From a virus: 39,185 nucleotides of DNA. The notes beneath the pieces were generated by a model. The model saw only the letters and a list, made by a program, of their open reading frames with translations, ran no database searches and had not been told where the DNA came from. A program made the translations under genes and the position numbers. This document shows, one piece after another, positions 1 through 6,614 of the stretch; within the stretch, counting starts at the first letter, position 1, and each line of letters opens with the position of its first letter. The stretch is from IMG/VR virus record IMGVR_UViG_3300013093_003530, positions 1 through 39,185 of that record, one strand, 5' to 3'.

Positions 1-97
1 CCCACAACAACACCACTACCATCACCACCACCCCCATTCCACATACCACACTACTTCCTCACTCCACTCATTCTCCTATTATTTACCCTTTAAATTT
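1..97. other. G-free, C/A/T-only stretch at window edge
   Basis: The plus strand has no G from 1 to 97, so the minus strand has no C. Bases 1-60 are C-rich, unlike the AT-rich remainder. On the minus strand a glycine-rich frame opens at an ATG (42-44) and runs off the left edge, but it is too short to call a gene. No promoter or hairpin is visible here. Confidence 0.5.
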
Positions 98-102
98 GTT
101 TT

Positions 103-165
103 TTATACGCCCATATAAAAAAAACACACATAAACAATAACACCTATCAACATAAAATACCACAT
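103..165 (-). CDS. 20-residue hydrophobic microprotein
   Basis: A 20-codon ORF (begins MWYFMLIGVI, ends FFYMGV) that is almost entirely hydrophobic, as expected of a single membrane helix. It starts 27 nt downstream of a class 1 promoter element at 192-219, in the same arrangement as the longer genes of this region, which is the main reason for calling it. No family is recognised. Function is unknown; a short membrane peptide acting on the host envelope is a guess. Confidence 0.4.
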   Translation of the reverse strand: MWYFMLIGVIVYVCFFYMGV

Positions 166-191
166 ATTTTTATTTATTTTATTTATTATTT

Positions 192-219
192 ATTTTAAAT
201 ATAAAAAAATTATTTTGAC
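192..219 (-). promoter_or_regulatory. Class 1 promoter-like element
   Basis: Minus strand reads GTCAAAATAA, an A/T spacer, then TATATTTAAA. It overlaps the TAG stop of the small ORF 219-377 and precedes the microprotein 103-165. Confidence 0.6.
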
Positions 220-377
220 TAATTATAAAATTTATTATTTACTCCTTCCTCGTACTGGATCATATTATTATCTCCATCATACTTTCTCTTTTCCCAATAT
301 CCATTTTCATCTTCAACATATAATAAATTTCCTCTATTATCATAGACACGAATTGATTATTCTATTATTTCTTCCAT
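219..377 (-). pseudogene. Interrupted small ORF, YxxxGN-type repeat peptide
   Basis: From an ATG at 375-377 the frame reads six codons (MEEIIE), then an in-frame TAA at 357-359, then a further 45 open codons in the same frame (begins SIRVYDNRGNLLYVEDENGY) to a TAG at 219-221. The Y-D-x-x-G-N and Y-E-x-E-N-G-Y-W pattern resembles short repeat proteins of Bacteroidetes and their phages. A class 1 promoter lies at 401-428, so the locus has the normal gene layout. The TAA makes it look like a recently broken gene. A sequencing error or stop-codon readthrough are alternatives; no other gene here shows TAA recoding. Confidence 0.45.
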
Positions 378-400
378 ATATTTTAATTTTATTTATTATT

Positions 401-428
401 TATTTAAATATAATAAAATAATTGTGAC
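401..428 (-). promoter_or_regulatory. Class 1 promoter-like element (variant)
   Basis: Minus strand GTCACAATTATTT followed by TATATTTAAATA. It differs from consensus in the GTCA-C position. It lies between the tRNA-Leu gene and the interrupted ORF 219-377. Confidence 0.5.
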
Positions 429-452
429 AAATAATAATCTTAATTTAATTTG

Positions 453-538
453 TACTTGGGACGAGAATCGAACTCGTACTTCATTTAAGTGAAACAGGAT
501 TTTAAGTCCTGCGTGTCTACCAATTCCACCACCCAAGC
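453..538 (-). tRNA. tRNA-Leu (anticodon UAA)
   Basis: A complete class II cloverleaf. The 7-bp acceptor stem is GCTTGGG with CCCAAGT (first pair G-T wobble). The D-arm begins GTGG and contains GGTAGACAC. The anticodon stem CAGGA/TCCTG has loop CTTAAAA with anticodon TAA. There is a long variable arm and a T-arm ACGAG-TTCGATT-CTCGT. The discriminator is A, as usual for leucine. CCA is not encoded. UUA codons are heavily used in this AT-rich sequence, so the tRNA may supplement the host pool. Confidence 0.95.
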
Positions 539-548
539 TTTAATTTAA

Positions 549-581
549 CCCCCTTCCCTATTCAGAATTTAGGGTCGGGGG
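549..581 (-). terminator. GC-rich hairpin between AT-hook gene and tRNA-Leu
   Basis: CCCCC-TT-CCCTA, a 9-nt loop, then TAGGG-TC-GGGGG: ten GC-rich pairs around a 2x2 internal loop, conspicuous in this AT-rich DNA. It follows the stop of the gene at 600-923. The U-tract on the minus transcript is weak (TTAAATT), so it could be a terminator or a processing/stability hairpin ahead of the tRNA. Confidence 0.5.
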
Positions 582-599
582 TCGTTATGAAATACTTTA

Positions 600-923
600 T
601 TATGCTTCTACTACTTCTTGTTTAACCATTTTTGGTCGTCCACGTTTAATTTCAATTCCATTTGCGATTTTACTCAAACGCTCCTGTAATCTTTGTTGAC
701 GTGCACTTTCAATTTTAATTGGTCGACCTTTACCAATATAATTCCCAGACATTAAACGTTCTTGTTTTTCCTGTAATGTTTGTTGTCTAACACTACCTTG
801 TACAATTGGACGTCCTGGTTTACGTTTTTCTGGTGTTTCAATTGTTACTTCGATTGTTGGTGTTTCGATCACCTCTACCTCTGCTACTATAGCATCTGTA
901 GTTACTTTTTTCTTTGTTGCCAT
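600..923 (-). CDS. AT-hook protein (three hooks)
   Basis: A 107-residue protein with three AT-hook-like cores: KRKPGRP near residue 33, GKGRP near 64 and KRGRPK near 94. They are separated by repeated basic/glutamine segments of the form RQQ-LQE. AT hooks bind the minor groove of A/T-rich DNA, so it probably binds the phage's own genome or host AT-rich loci as a nucleoid-like or regulatory factor. The N-terminal 30 residues are Val/Glu/Thr-rich and probably disordered. A class 1 promoter lies at 953-980 and a GC-rich hairpin follows the stop. A second AT-hook protein is encoded at 7873-8517. The specific role is unknown. Confidence 0.75.
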   Translation of the reverse strand: MATKKKVTTDAIVAEVEVIETPTIEVTIETPEKRKPGRPIVQGSVRQQTLQEKQERLMSGNYIGKGRPIKIESARQQRLQERLSKIANGIEIKRGRPKMVKQEVVEA

Positions 924-952
924 AACCTTTTTTATTTTTTATTTTTATTATT

Positions 953-980
953 TATTTAAATATAATTAATTTATTTTGAC
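953..980 (-). promoter_or_regulatory. Class 1 promoter-like element
   Basis: Minus strand GTCAAAATAA then TATATTTAAATA, about 30 nt upstream of the AT-hook gene start at 923. Confidence 0.65.
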
Positions 981-1075
981 TATTTATTTCAATAATATTT
1001 GTTTTTAATATAAAAATATTCCCAATACCCTAACCAAGATATAATTAATAATAAAATTAGGTAAATTTCCATAAT

Positions 1076-1159
1076 TTATTTATTTTTCTTAGTTAACCAA
1101 TAATCTACAATAACATATCCCATCCAAAAACATACACAACAATATAAATAAAAGTTCAT
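1076..1159 (-). CDS. 27-residue membrane microprotein
   Basis: The ORF begins MNFYLYCCVCFWMGYVIV and ends LTKKNK: one hydrophobic, cysteine- and aromatic-rich helix followed by a basic tail. This suggests a single-pass peptide with a cytoplasmic C-terminus by the positive-inside rule. It starts 8 nt after a class 1 promoter core (1167-1194), the layout of the recognised genes nearby. No family assignment. The 924-1269 interval holds this ORF, two promoter elements and a terminator. Confidence 0.45.
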   Translation of the reverse strand: MNFYLYCCVCFWMGYVIVDYWLTKKNK

Positions 1160-1166
1160 ATTTTTT

Positions 1167-1194
1167 ATTTTAAATATAATATTTTTATTTTGAC
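1167..1194 (-). promoter_or_regulatory. Class 1 promoter-like element
   Basis: Minus strand TTAGTCAAAATAA then TATATTTAAAATA, directly upstream of the microprotein 1076-1159. Confidence 0.6.
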
Positions 1195-1212
1195 TAATTA
1201 AATACATTAAAT

Positions 1213-1246
1213 AAAAACCTCCAACTACATAAAAGTAGTCGGAGGT
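1213..1246 (-). terminator. Rho-independent terminator
   Basis: On the minus transcript a 12-bp stem (ACCTCCGACTAC with GTAGTTGGAGGT, one G-U wobble) closes a 6-nt loop and is followed by TTTTT. It sits 24 nt after the stop of the gene at 1270-1638, so it ends that transcript. Confidence 0.85.
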
Positions 1247-1269
1247 AAAAATTAAAAGTATATGAAAAG

Positions 1270-1638
1270 TTAGTCGTTAGTTTCTATTTCTTTTTTATCA
1301 AAAAATTCATCAATCAAATCTTCTACTCCATTTAAACAATTACTTAATACATTACTATCAATATCAATTACATCAATAACAACTTTATTATTATAATCTA
1401 AACTAAATTCAGCTGAATCATAATCAACTATATGAGATAAATCTATATTATTTATATTTTTATCTATAAGACTTTCTAACTTAGAATAAAATTTTACTTT
1501 ATCAATATCTAAACTAGGTTGTTCGTTTTGTAATTGAGTTTCTAAGCTATTTAGAATAGCAATTACATCATCTTTACTGAAGATAGAACTAATTGAGTTC
1601 TTAACTGTGATTTTGGTGTTTTTAAATGTCTGTTTCAT
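1270..1638 (-). CDS. Hypothetical acidic protein, 122 aa
   Basis: No family recognised. The protein opens with a basic segment (MKQTFKNTKITVKNS) and then becomes acidic, with many Asp/Asn residues and a C-terminus ending KKEIETND. Amphipathic segments around residues 25-60 and 95-115 suggest a small helical protein. It is bounded by a class 1 promoter at 1661-1688 and a terminator at 1213-1246, so it is probably a single-gene transcript. No signal peptide or membrane segment is visible. Confidence 0.75.
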   Translation of the reverse strand: MKQTFKNTKITVKNSISSIFSKDDVIAILNSLETQLQNEQPSLDIDKVKFYSKLESLIDKNINNIDLSHIVDYDSAEFSLDYNNKVVIDVIDIDSNVLSNCLNGVEDLIDEFFDKKEIETND

Positions 1639-1660
1639 AACGTTTTTTTAATTATTTATT

Positions 1661-1688
1661 TATTTAAATATAATAAAATTATTTTGAC
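1661..1688 (-). promoter_or_regulatory. Class 1 promoter-like element (consensus)
   Basis: Minus strand TTGTCAAAATAATTTTA followed by TTATATTTAAATA, 23 nt upstream of the ATG at 1638. It is an exact match to the most common form. Confidence 0.7.
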
Positions 1689-1691
1689 AAA

Positions 1692-1838
1692 TTAACTATC
1701 TTTTTTCCAAGATTTATCTTTTTTATTATACTTAGTTTTATCACCATGATCTTTTTGTTTTATTTTACTACGAATAATTTGAGCTACATGTCGATCTGAT
1801 AAACCATTTAAAATATTGGTTTGTGGTTGTTTTTTTAT
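1692..1838 (-). CDS. Small basic protein, apparent ATA start
   Basis: A 48-codon frame with no ATG, GTG or TTG in phase. It reads (I/M)KKQPQTNILNGLSDRHV, then AQIIRSKIKQ, and ends KDKSWKKDS. The usual leader of this genome, AAAAAGTT directly followed by ATG, is present, but the expected ATG is ATA (1836-1838). A class 1 promoter lies at 1847-1874. LSDRHVAQIIRSK looks like a short helix-turn-helix half. Either the gene initiates at AUA, or the start has been lost by a G-to-A change and the gene is inactive. Confidence 0.45.
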   Translation of the reverse strand: MKKQPQTNILNGLSDRHVAQIIRSKIKQKDHGDKTKYNKKDKSWKKDS

Positions 1839-1846
1839 AACTTTTT

Positions 1847-1874
1847 ATTTTAAATATATAAAAATTATTTTGAC
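1847..1874 (-). promoter_or_regulatory. Class 1 promoter-like element fused to ligase stop
   Basis: Minus strand TAGTCAAAATAA then TATATATTTAAAATA. The TAG stop codon of the DNA ligase is the first part of the motif. It precedes the ATA-start ORF. Confidence 0.65.
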
Positions 1875-2953
1875 TACTCGTAATCCTCACGAGCTATATT
1901 AATAACTTTAGGAAAACGTGGTTTACCATCTGGTGTTAATTCAAAATATTTAACTGTGGCTGTTTTTCCTATTAAATTTTCTCTATTATTCCATAATTCT
2001 TCTAAATATTCATGAGTTCCATTTACTGCTGAATCGAATCCATCAAATACTAATTTACCTACTTTACCTGATAATTTACCTAATCCTTCTTCAAATCCAA
2101 TGATAGTAAATTCTTTATCAAAAAATGTTTTATGTTTAAGTAAATATTTAGAACGTTTATTTTCATATGGAGCATCTACTCTTAATATTTGACCTTCATA
2201 ACCTCCTTCCATATAATCATAATAATATGATGATAAATCATTTAAATTATCGATCTGATCTGTTTGTACTTTTACACAACATTCAGGTAAATTTAATTTT
2301 GATAATTCTTTAAATCGTTTTATAAATGACTCATCAGTACTAGGTAAATCATATACATAATATTTAATATATTTTTTACTTAGTACTAAATCTTCTGGTT
2401 CTGGTTTAGTTTTTCTAACACAAGAAATAATTGTATTAAAATCTGCTACATCTTTCTCAGCATATAATTCTCCATCTAAAATTAGATCAGGATTTTCTTC
2501 AAAAAATGAAATTAACGATTCAAAAATATGTGGGGCAGATATAATTTGTTTTCCATTTCTAGACCACATACCATCATTTCTAATAATACACCTAATACCA
2601 TCTAATTTAGGTTGTGAAAAAATAGGAAATTTAATTTTATCTTTATAATCATTATAATCATGAGCTAACATTGGTTTAAAATAGATAGGTGTATCTATAT
2701 CTTCAATATTCTCCCAATAACCTAATGCTTTTTTCTTATCAAACATTGCTTTAGCTTCGGCTTCAGCTTGTTGTGTTGATGTGGTCGCGTTTTTCTTACC
2801 TACGTTTTTGGTTTCACAACAAGTCCATTCTGAAGTAATTTTGAGTCCATCTAAGTAACCCGATATAGTTCTAAAACAATGATGTTGAGTTTCTATAGTC
2901 CAAGTAGATACTTTACCTGTAACAGATCTTTTATATAAAAGTGGATATTTCAT
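1874..2953 (-). CDS. ATP-dependent DNA ligase
   Basis: Seals nicks using ATP, acting in phage DNA replication, repair or recombination. The nucleotidyltransferase motifs are in order: motif I KLDGIR at residues 116-121 (K116 is the expected AMP-accepting lysine), motif III DGE at 160-162, motif IV EGGYEGQILR at 249-258, and motif V around LLKHKTFFDKEF at 271-282, followed by an OB-fold-like C-terminus. Residues 1-95 form an extra N-terminal segment, including a Lys/Ala-rich helix, as in some phage ligases. At 359 residues it is a normal length for a compact phage ligase. The start ATG overlaps the stop of the upstream gene by 4 nt, so the two are translationally coupled. Confidence 0.93.
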   Translation of the reverse strand: MKYPLLYKRSVTGKVSTWTIETQHHCFRTISGYLDGLKITSEWTCCETKNVGKKNATTSTQQAEAEAKAMFDKKKALGYWENIEDIDTPIYFKPMLAHDYNDYKDKIKFPIFSQPKLDGIRCIIRNDGMWSRNGKQIISAPHIFESLISFFEENPDLILDGELYAEKDVADFNTIISCVRKTKPEPEDLVLSKKYIKYYVYDLPSTDESFIKRFKELSKLNLPECCVKVQTDQIDNLNDLSSYYYDYMEGGYEGQILRVDAPYENKRSKYLLKHKTFFDKEFTIIGFEEGLGKLSGKVGKLVFDGFDSAVNGTHEYLEELWNNRENLIGKTATVKYFELTPDGKPRFPKVINIAREDYE

Positions 2954-3201
2954 AAATTAATATTATAATATTTAATGTAAAGAGCTTGTTGACGAATACC
3001 ATATTTTCTTGTTAAAAAATTAGCTGGCCCATCCTCATTAATTACATAAAAAACAGAACTTGCCATTTTTTTACCATCAAATTCTCTTGTTCTACCTCTG
3101 ATTAATCCTGTTTCTGGATTTGTTAATTGTAAAATCGCACGAGATAATTCTAGATCCGTTTCACATTTGTTTACTAATTCAAATTTTTCTAATTCTGACA
3201 T
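2950..3201 (-). CDS. Hypothetical protein, 83 aa, ligase-coupled
   Basis: A small soluble protein with no recognised family, an alpha-helical N-terminus (MSELEKFELVNKCETDLELS) and a basic middle (RGRTREFDGKK). It has its own class 1 promoter at 3212-3239 and overlaps the DNA ligase by 4 nt downstream. The pair probably forms a two-gene transcript. A role near DNA ends or ligation is suggested only by position. Confidence 0.7.
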   Translation of the reverse strand: MSELEKFELVNKCETDLELSRAILQLTNPETGLIRGRTREFDGKKMASSVFYVINEDGPANFLTRKYGIRQQALYIKYYNINL

Positions 3202-3211
3202 AATTTTTATT

Positions 3212-3239
3212 TAATTAAATATAATAATTTTATTTTGAC
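3212..3239 (-). promoter_or_regulatory. Class 1 promoter-like element encoding Leu-Ser-Lys-stop
   Basis: Minus strand TTGTCAAAATAA then TATATTTAATTAA. Read in the upstream frame, the left half is TTG TCA AAA TAA, the last three residues and stop of the DUF1003 protein. Confidence 0.65.
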
Positions 3240-3739
3240 AACTTTTCTAATAATTCAATAATTTTATCTAATTTTTTTATTTCAATAGCGCTAAGATGTT
3301 TTTGTAATTGTTCAATCTCAATTTTAGATTCAACATTAACTTTATAATCTTCATCAGCGTGTTTTCTATCACGTTCACTTTGTCTATTTTGAGACATCAT
3401 AATAATAGGTGCTGCATAAGCAGCCTGAGTAGAAAATACAAGATTTAATAATATAAATGGGTATGGATCCCAATGATAACAAAACGCAACAAAATTTAAT
3501 ATCATCCAAATAGCAACAACAATTGTTTGCCAAATTATAAATCGCCACGAACCCATTCCATTAGCTACTTTATCTGCTAATCGTTGCCCGTATGTTAATG
3601 ATTCTTCTAATTCAGCGTGCCAGTTTTTGGGTTGTTTTTTCATAGTTGAGTTTTGAATATAAATATTTAGTTTATCATTTTCATAACTTAACTCAGATAT
3701 TCGTTTTAGTAATGGAGTTAAATCACCTATTCGTTCCAT
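3230..3739 (-). CDS. DUF1003 family inner-membrane protein
   Basis: At 169 residues it fits the DUF1003 family. Two hydrophobic helices lie at about residues 67-87 and 93-114, with the family-like sequence WDPYPFILLNLVFSTQAAYAAP between and inside them (residues 90-111). A charged segment (SERDRKHADEDYK) follows, then a C-terminal coiled coil with Leu/Ile/Lys heptads. The family's function is not established, though membrane or magnesium-related roles have been suggested. The start overlaps the upstream gene by 13 nt. In a phage it could alter the host membrane, for example against superinfection, but nothing in the sequence proves that. Confidence 0.85.
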   Translation of the reverse strand: MERIGDLTPLLKRISELSYENDKLNIYIQNSTMKKQPKNWHAELEESLTYGQRLADKVANGMGSWRFIIWQTIVVAIWMILNFVAFCYHWDPYPFILLNLVFSTQAAYAAPIIMMSQNRQSERDRKHADEDYKVNVESKIEIEQLQKHLSAIEIKKLDKIIELLEKLSK

Positions 3740-4620
3740 CGTTTTTCTTCCTCATTATATTTTTCATAACGTTCTCTACTTTGCTCACTAAATACTTCAG
3801 CGTTTTTAGTATTCCATATAAAAACACTTCGTATAAAAGTATCAAATGTATCTTTTGATACACTAAGTATACTTGATGGATATTTAGGATTTAATACAGA
3901 TGTTAATGATTTAACTTCAAGTTTAATTTTATTATATTTAGCAGGACCAATTACCTTGAACCATTTAACTTGAATTCTATCATATTTTGATGTACCATAT
4001 TTGATATTAATAGTATGTAAATGTTCTTTTAATCTATATTTACGTTTATTATCTTTATCAAGATCCCAATCACACTCATCAAAGTTTTTAATCATACATT
4101 CAAAACCTGGTTGTTTGTATTCGGTAATATTTTCATCATCAATTTCATTCTTTAGTTTAGTAATTGAATCTTCAATTTTATGTTGTTCATTATAAAATTC
4201 ACTTAAAGGATTCTTAATATTTTTATATTTAATTAATAAAATATGTACTATAAAATTTTGTATTGTTTTAAAATTCTCAGCAACTTTACCTAATAAACTT
4301 AAATATAATAAATGTTCTAAATGCTCTTCTCTTGCTATTGAACTATACCAATTTAATTCACAATAATAAGAGTAATCTTTATAATTTTGACGTATATAAA
4401 TGTCTAGAAGATTACTATCTATTTTAGATAAAATCCTAATTCTATTAGAGTCTACTTTAACATCTTTTAAATCTATGTTTAGATTAGTATTAAACCATTC
4501 TAAAGCGAATTGATTTAATTTAAGTAAAGCAGGTTCAAAGACATTACATTCATAATTAATTAACTCAATATTATGTAATTCTAATTGTTTTTCTAATTGT
4601 TGTAACTGTTGTTCTTTCAT
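3727..4620 (-). CDS. Hypothetical protein with coiled coils, 297 aa
   Basis: No family recognised. The N-terminus is a Gln/Leu/Glu coiled coil (MKEQQLQQLEKQLELHNIEL), with another predicted coiled coil near residues 145-165. The C-terminal 100 residues are rich in Lys, Trp and Tyr. No signal peptide or membrane helix is apparent, although residues 105-130 are moderately hydrophobic. A class 1 promoter lies at 4627-4654, and the 3' end overlaps the DUF1003 gene by 13 nt, suggesting coordinated expression and perhaps a cytoplasmic partner for that membrane protein. Confidence 0.75.
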   Translation of the reverse strand: MKEQQLQQLEKQLELHNIELINYECNVFEPALLKLNQFALEWFNTNLNIDLKDVKVDSNRIRILSKIDSNLLDIYIRQNYKDYSYYCELNWYSSIAREEHLEHLLYLSLLGKVAENFKTIQNFIVHILLIKYKNIKNPLSEFYNEQHKIEDSITKLKNEIDDENITEYKQPGFECMIKNFDECDWDLDKDNKRKYRLKEHLHTINIKYGTSKYDRIQVKWFKVIGPAKYNKIKLEVKSLTSVLNPKYPSSILSVSKDTFDTFIRSVFIWNTKNAEVFSEQSRERYEKYNEEEKRWNE

Positions 4621-4626
4621 ATTTTT

Positions 4627-4654
4627 ATTTTAAATATAATAAAATTATTTTGAC
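4627..4654 (-). promoter_or_regulatory. Class 1 promoter-like element (consensus)
   Basis: Minus strand TTGTCAAAATAATTTTA then TTATATTTAAAATA, 7 nt upstream of the ATG at 4620. Confidence 0.7.
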
Positions 4655-4673
4655 AATTTTTATTTTTTTGTTA

Positions 4674-5246
4674 TTATAACTCAATTTTGTTTATCCAGCT
4701 TTTGAGGGCTTGGAGTTGGTCTGGTAATAATACATTATACAAAACTCCATTTTCGTTTACCATCCCTAATAAATCACCATCATAAGAAAAATACGAACCA
4801 TCTTCAAATTCTAATCTTGTCAGTTCTTTCTTTTGTTTTAAATTAGGTACTTGGCGAACCTTAAAGCCGGTTAAATTTGTAATATTACCAGCATCATCCC
4901 ATTCTTTCGTAATCGGGTTTAAGCATTGCCATTTAACATCCAACTCCTTCACCACTTCCCTCTTTTGCTTTAATGTGGCGACTTGCTCTAAAATGCCATT
5001 CTTTTCGTAGCAAATATATTCGTTAACCTCTATCTCATCCCCCCTAACCTCTGTTCCGTCAGGTAGGTAGTCGGTGAGGAGAATGTCAGGGTGTTGTTCT
5101 TTGAACTTCTTCCATTCATAATTGTTAGCAATTATTACACCATTGTCTGCTTGATACGGGTTATCAGCCACGAGCCATGTCTGCCCGTCCCGGTTATTTG
5201 CTGTGTATGTTTCTGCTAATAACTTTTTACTATCTTCTGTTTTCAT
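4674..5246 (-). CDS. Hypothetical protein, GC-richer island
   Basis: A 190-residue soluble protein without a recognised family. It contains two related segments of the form L-K-Q-K-R/K-E (LKQKREVVKEL at about 92 and LKQKKELTRLEF at about 135), each followed by a short beta-rich stretch, hinting at an internal duplication. Codon use is clearly richer in G and C than its neighbours, for instance around 5035-5110, which points to recent acquisition. No class 1 element lies directly upstream. It overlaps the next upstream gene by 17 nt, and the two appear to be one imported unit. Confidence 0.75.
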   Translation of the reverse strand: MKTEDSKKLLAETYTANNRDGQTWLVADNPYQADNGVIIANNYEWKKFKEQHPDILLTDYLPDGTEVRGDEIEVNEYICYEKNGILEQVATLKQKREVVKELDVKWQCLNPITKEWDDAGNITNLTGFKVRQVPNLKQKKELTRLEFEDGSYFSYDGDLLGMVNENGVLYNVLLPDQLQALKSWINKIEL

Positions 5247-5415
5247 CTTTTAAATAGGTTAATTTGTTCAATGCAAGGCCGGCTTCCAAAAGGCCAAATA
5301 CGTCAAAGTGCCGGGATATAAGGTCAATGAATTTACTATATTCAAGTTTGCCTGATTTTATACCTAAAACCAATAAATCTTGTGGGCTAAGAGTTGAAAT
5401 TATCTCGTTATTCAT
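5230..5415 (-). CDS. Hypothetical protein, 61 aa
   Basis: A small soluble, probably helical protein (begins MNNEIISTLSPQDLLVLGIK). It shares the higher G+C content of the gene it overlaps (4674-5246) and is likely co-acquired with it. No known family is recognised, and no class 1 or class 2 element is found upstream. It may be cotranscribed from the gene at 5457-5663 or use a host-type promoter. Confidence 0.65.
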   Translation of the reverse strand: MNNEIISTLSPQDLLVLGIKSGKLEYSKFIDLISRHFDVFGLLEAGLALNKLTYLKDENRR

Positions 5416-5456
5416 ATATGTAAAAACACTGTGTTAAATGATATATGTTCATATTG

Positions 5457-5663
5457 TTAATATATAAATTTATCTTTCATATTAAGCCAACTAGAATATA
5501 AATCATTATAAATACTATATAACAATTTATCATCATTAATAAGATTAAATTTGTATTTATTTTTAAATAATAATAGATAATTATAAGCATTATCAACTTG
5601 TTGATAATTAATACACGACTCTATTACGCGTTTTGTTTTTAATGTATCTTCTATTAAACTCAT
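5457..5663 (-). CDS. Hypothetical protein, 68 aa
   Basis: A small, mostly helical protein rich in Tyr, Asn and Lys (begins MSLIEDTLKTKRVIESCINY). No domain recognised. It has the standard leader, AAAAAAGTTATG, and a class 1 promoter at 5673-5703, which support it as a real gene despite its size. It returns to the AT-rich codon use typical of this phage. Confidence 0.65.
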   Translation of the reverse strand: MSLIEDTLKTKRVIESCINYQQVDNAYNYLLLFKNKYKFNLINDDKLLYSIYNDLYSSWLNMKDKFIY

Positions 5664-5672
5664 AACTTTTTT

Positions 5673-5703
5673 ATTTAATTAAATATAATAAAATTATTTT
5701 GAC
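5673..5703 (-). promoter_or_regulatory. Class 1 promoter-like element (consensus)
   Basis: Minus strand GTCAAAATAATTTTA then TTATATTTAATTAAATAA, followed by the leader and the ATG at 5663. Confidence 0.7.
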
Positions 5704-5739
5704 ATCCAAAATAAAATTAATATAAAGCGATATAAAACA

Positions 5740-6435
5740 TTATATTCCAAATCGTGGTAGAGTGCCTAATCCCATTATAGGACTGTTTATATAACCGTAT
5801 TTAATTGGATATTCGATTATTTGTTTCATAGCAACCAATTTATAAACATAACTACCTGTTTCTGGATTTAATTTAAGTAAAAAATAACTATGTTGTTGTT
5901 GGGTGCGTAATGCTTTTCTAATTTTACCATCACCATCATTATATGCTGCTGCCACTAACGTCCAATCATTAAATTCATGGTGTAAATCTCTTAAATATTT
6001 ACACGCCGCTACTGTTGATTTATGTAAATTATATCTATCATCATTACCTCGTCTTACTTTAAGTCCAAGTAAACGAGCTGTACCAGGCATTAGTTGCCAA
6101 GGACCAGCAGCACCTACTTTACTTACTCCATCACCAAATCCTGACTCAACTAAAGGCATATATTTAAAATCATCAGGTATTCCATATTGTTTTAATATTG
6201 GTTCTATAATTGGAAACATTTTAACTGCTTTACGTTGTAAAATATAAGAACCTATATTACAGTATTTATAATTTTTTAATGAGTGAGTTAATTTTTTATC
6301 AACATAGTGATTAAGAGTAGGAACTTCATCATTAGCAAATTCATAAAACTGTATTGATTTTATTTGTCGATTATCTTTGTGATCTAATATTGAAGTCCCA
6401 ATAAATAAAAAAACAAGTGTTAATAATGTTTTCAT
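5740..6435 (-). CDS. Secreted lytic transglycosylase (SLT/MltD-like)
   Basis: Cleaves the glycan backbone of peptidoglycan. Residues 1-17 (MKTLLTLVFLFIGTSIL) form a hydrophobic signal peptide or signal anchor, so the protein is probably exported. The SLT domain spans about residues 70-200. It has MPLVESGF with the catalytic glutamate E97, GAAGPWQLMPGTAR at 108-121, DDRYN at 132-136, and AAYNDGDGKIRKAL at 163-176, all canonical transglycosylase motifs. A terminator lies just upstream (6457-6483), so it is insulated from the preceding genes. The M15 endolysin at 9883-10347 is a second peptidoglycan hydrolase. A lysis or virion-release role is most likely; a host-wall remodelling role is possible. 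Confidence 0.92.
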   Translation of the reverse strand: MKTLLTLVFLFIGTSILDHKDNRQIKSIQFYEFANDEVPTLNHYVDKKLTHSLKNYKYCNIGSYILQRKAVKMFPIIEPILKQYGIPDDFKYMPLVESGFGDGVSKVGAAGPWQLMPGTARLLGLKVRRGNDDRYNLHKSTVAACKYLRDLHHEFNDWTLVAAAYNDGDGKIRKALRTQQQHSYFLLKLNPETGSYVYKLVAMKQIIEYPIKYGYINSPIMGLGTLPRFGI

Positions 6436-6456
6436 TATATTAAATTTAAGTTAAAT

Positions 6457-6483
6457 AAAAAAACCATTAGTTGTCTAATGGTT
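6457..6483 (-). terminator. Rho-independent terminator
   Basis: The minus transcript reads AACCATTAG, loop ACAA, CTAATGGTT, then a run of T residues: a perfect 9-bp stem with a U-tract. It separates the transcript carrying 6525-6875 from the transglycosylase gene. Confidence 0.88.
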
Positions 6484-6524
6484 CATGAACTTTATATTCA
6501 TGTATAAATATGTAATAATAATGT

Positions 6525-6599
6525 TTATCTTTGCTTATCATCTAAATAAGACAGAGCAAGGAATAAAACCATTAATATTATTATAGCGATATGAAACAT
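6525..6599 (-). CDS. 24-residue membrane microprotein
   Basis: The ORF begins MFHIAIIILMVLFLALSYL and ends DDKQR: one hydrophobic helix plus a short charged tail, typical of a single-pass peptide. It starts 16 nt after the stop of the gene at 6615-6875 and lies upstream of a terminator, so it would be the last member of that transcript. A second, overlapping 24-codon ORF (6467-6541, begins MISKDKHYYY) ends inside the terminator stem and is weaker. Confidence 0.45.
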   Translation of the reverse strand: MFHIAIIILMVLFLALSYLDDKQR

Positions 6600-6614
6600 A
6601 ATTATTTCTTTATT

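Noticed and set aside
215-421. Plus-strand ORF of 68 codons (Ile/Leu/Tyr-rich)
   Set aside because: It arises from AT-rich DNA and is antisense to two promoter elements and the interrupted ORF.
5903-6247. Plus-strand ORF of 114 codons
   Set aside because: It is antisense to the SLT domain of the transglycosylase. No regulatory signal on the plus strand.
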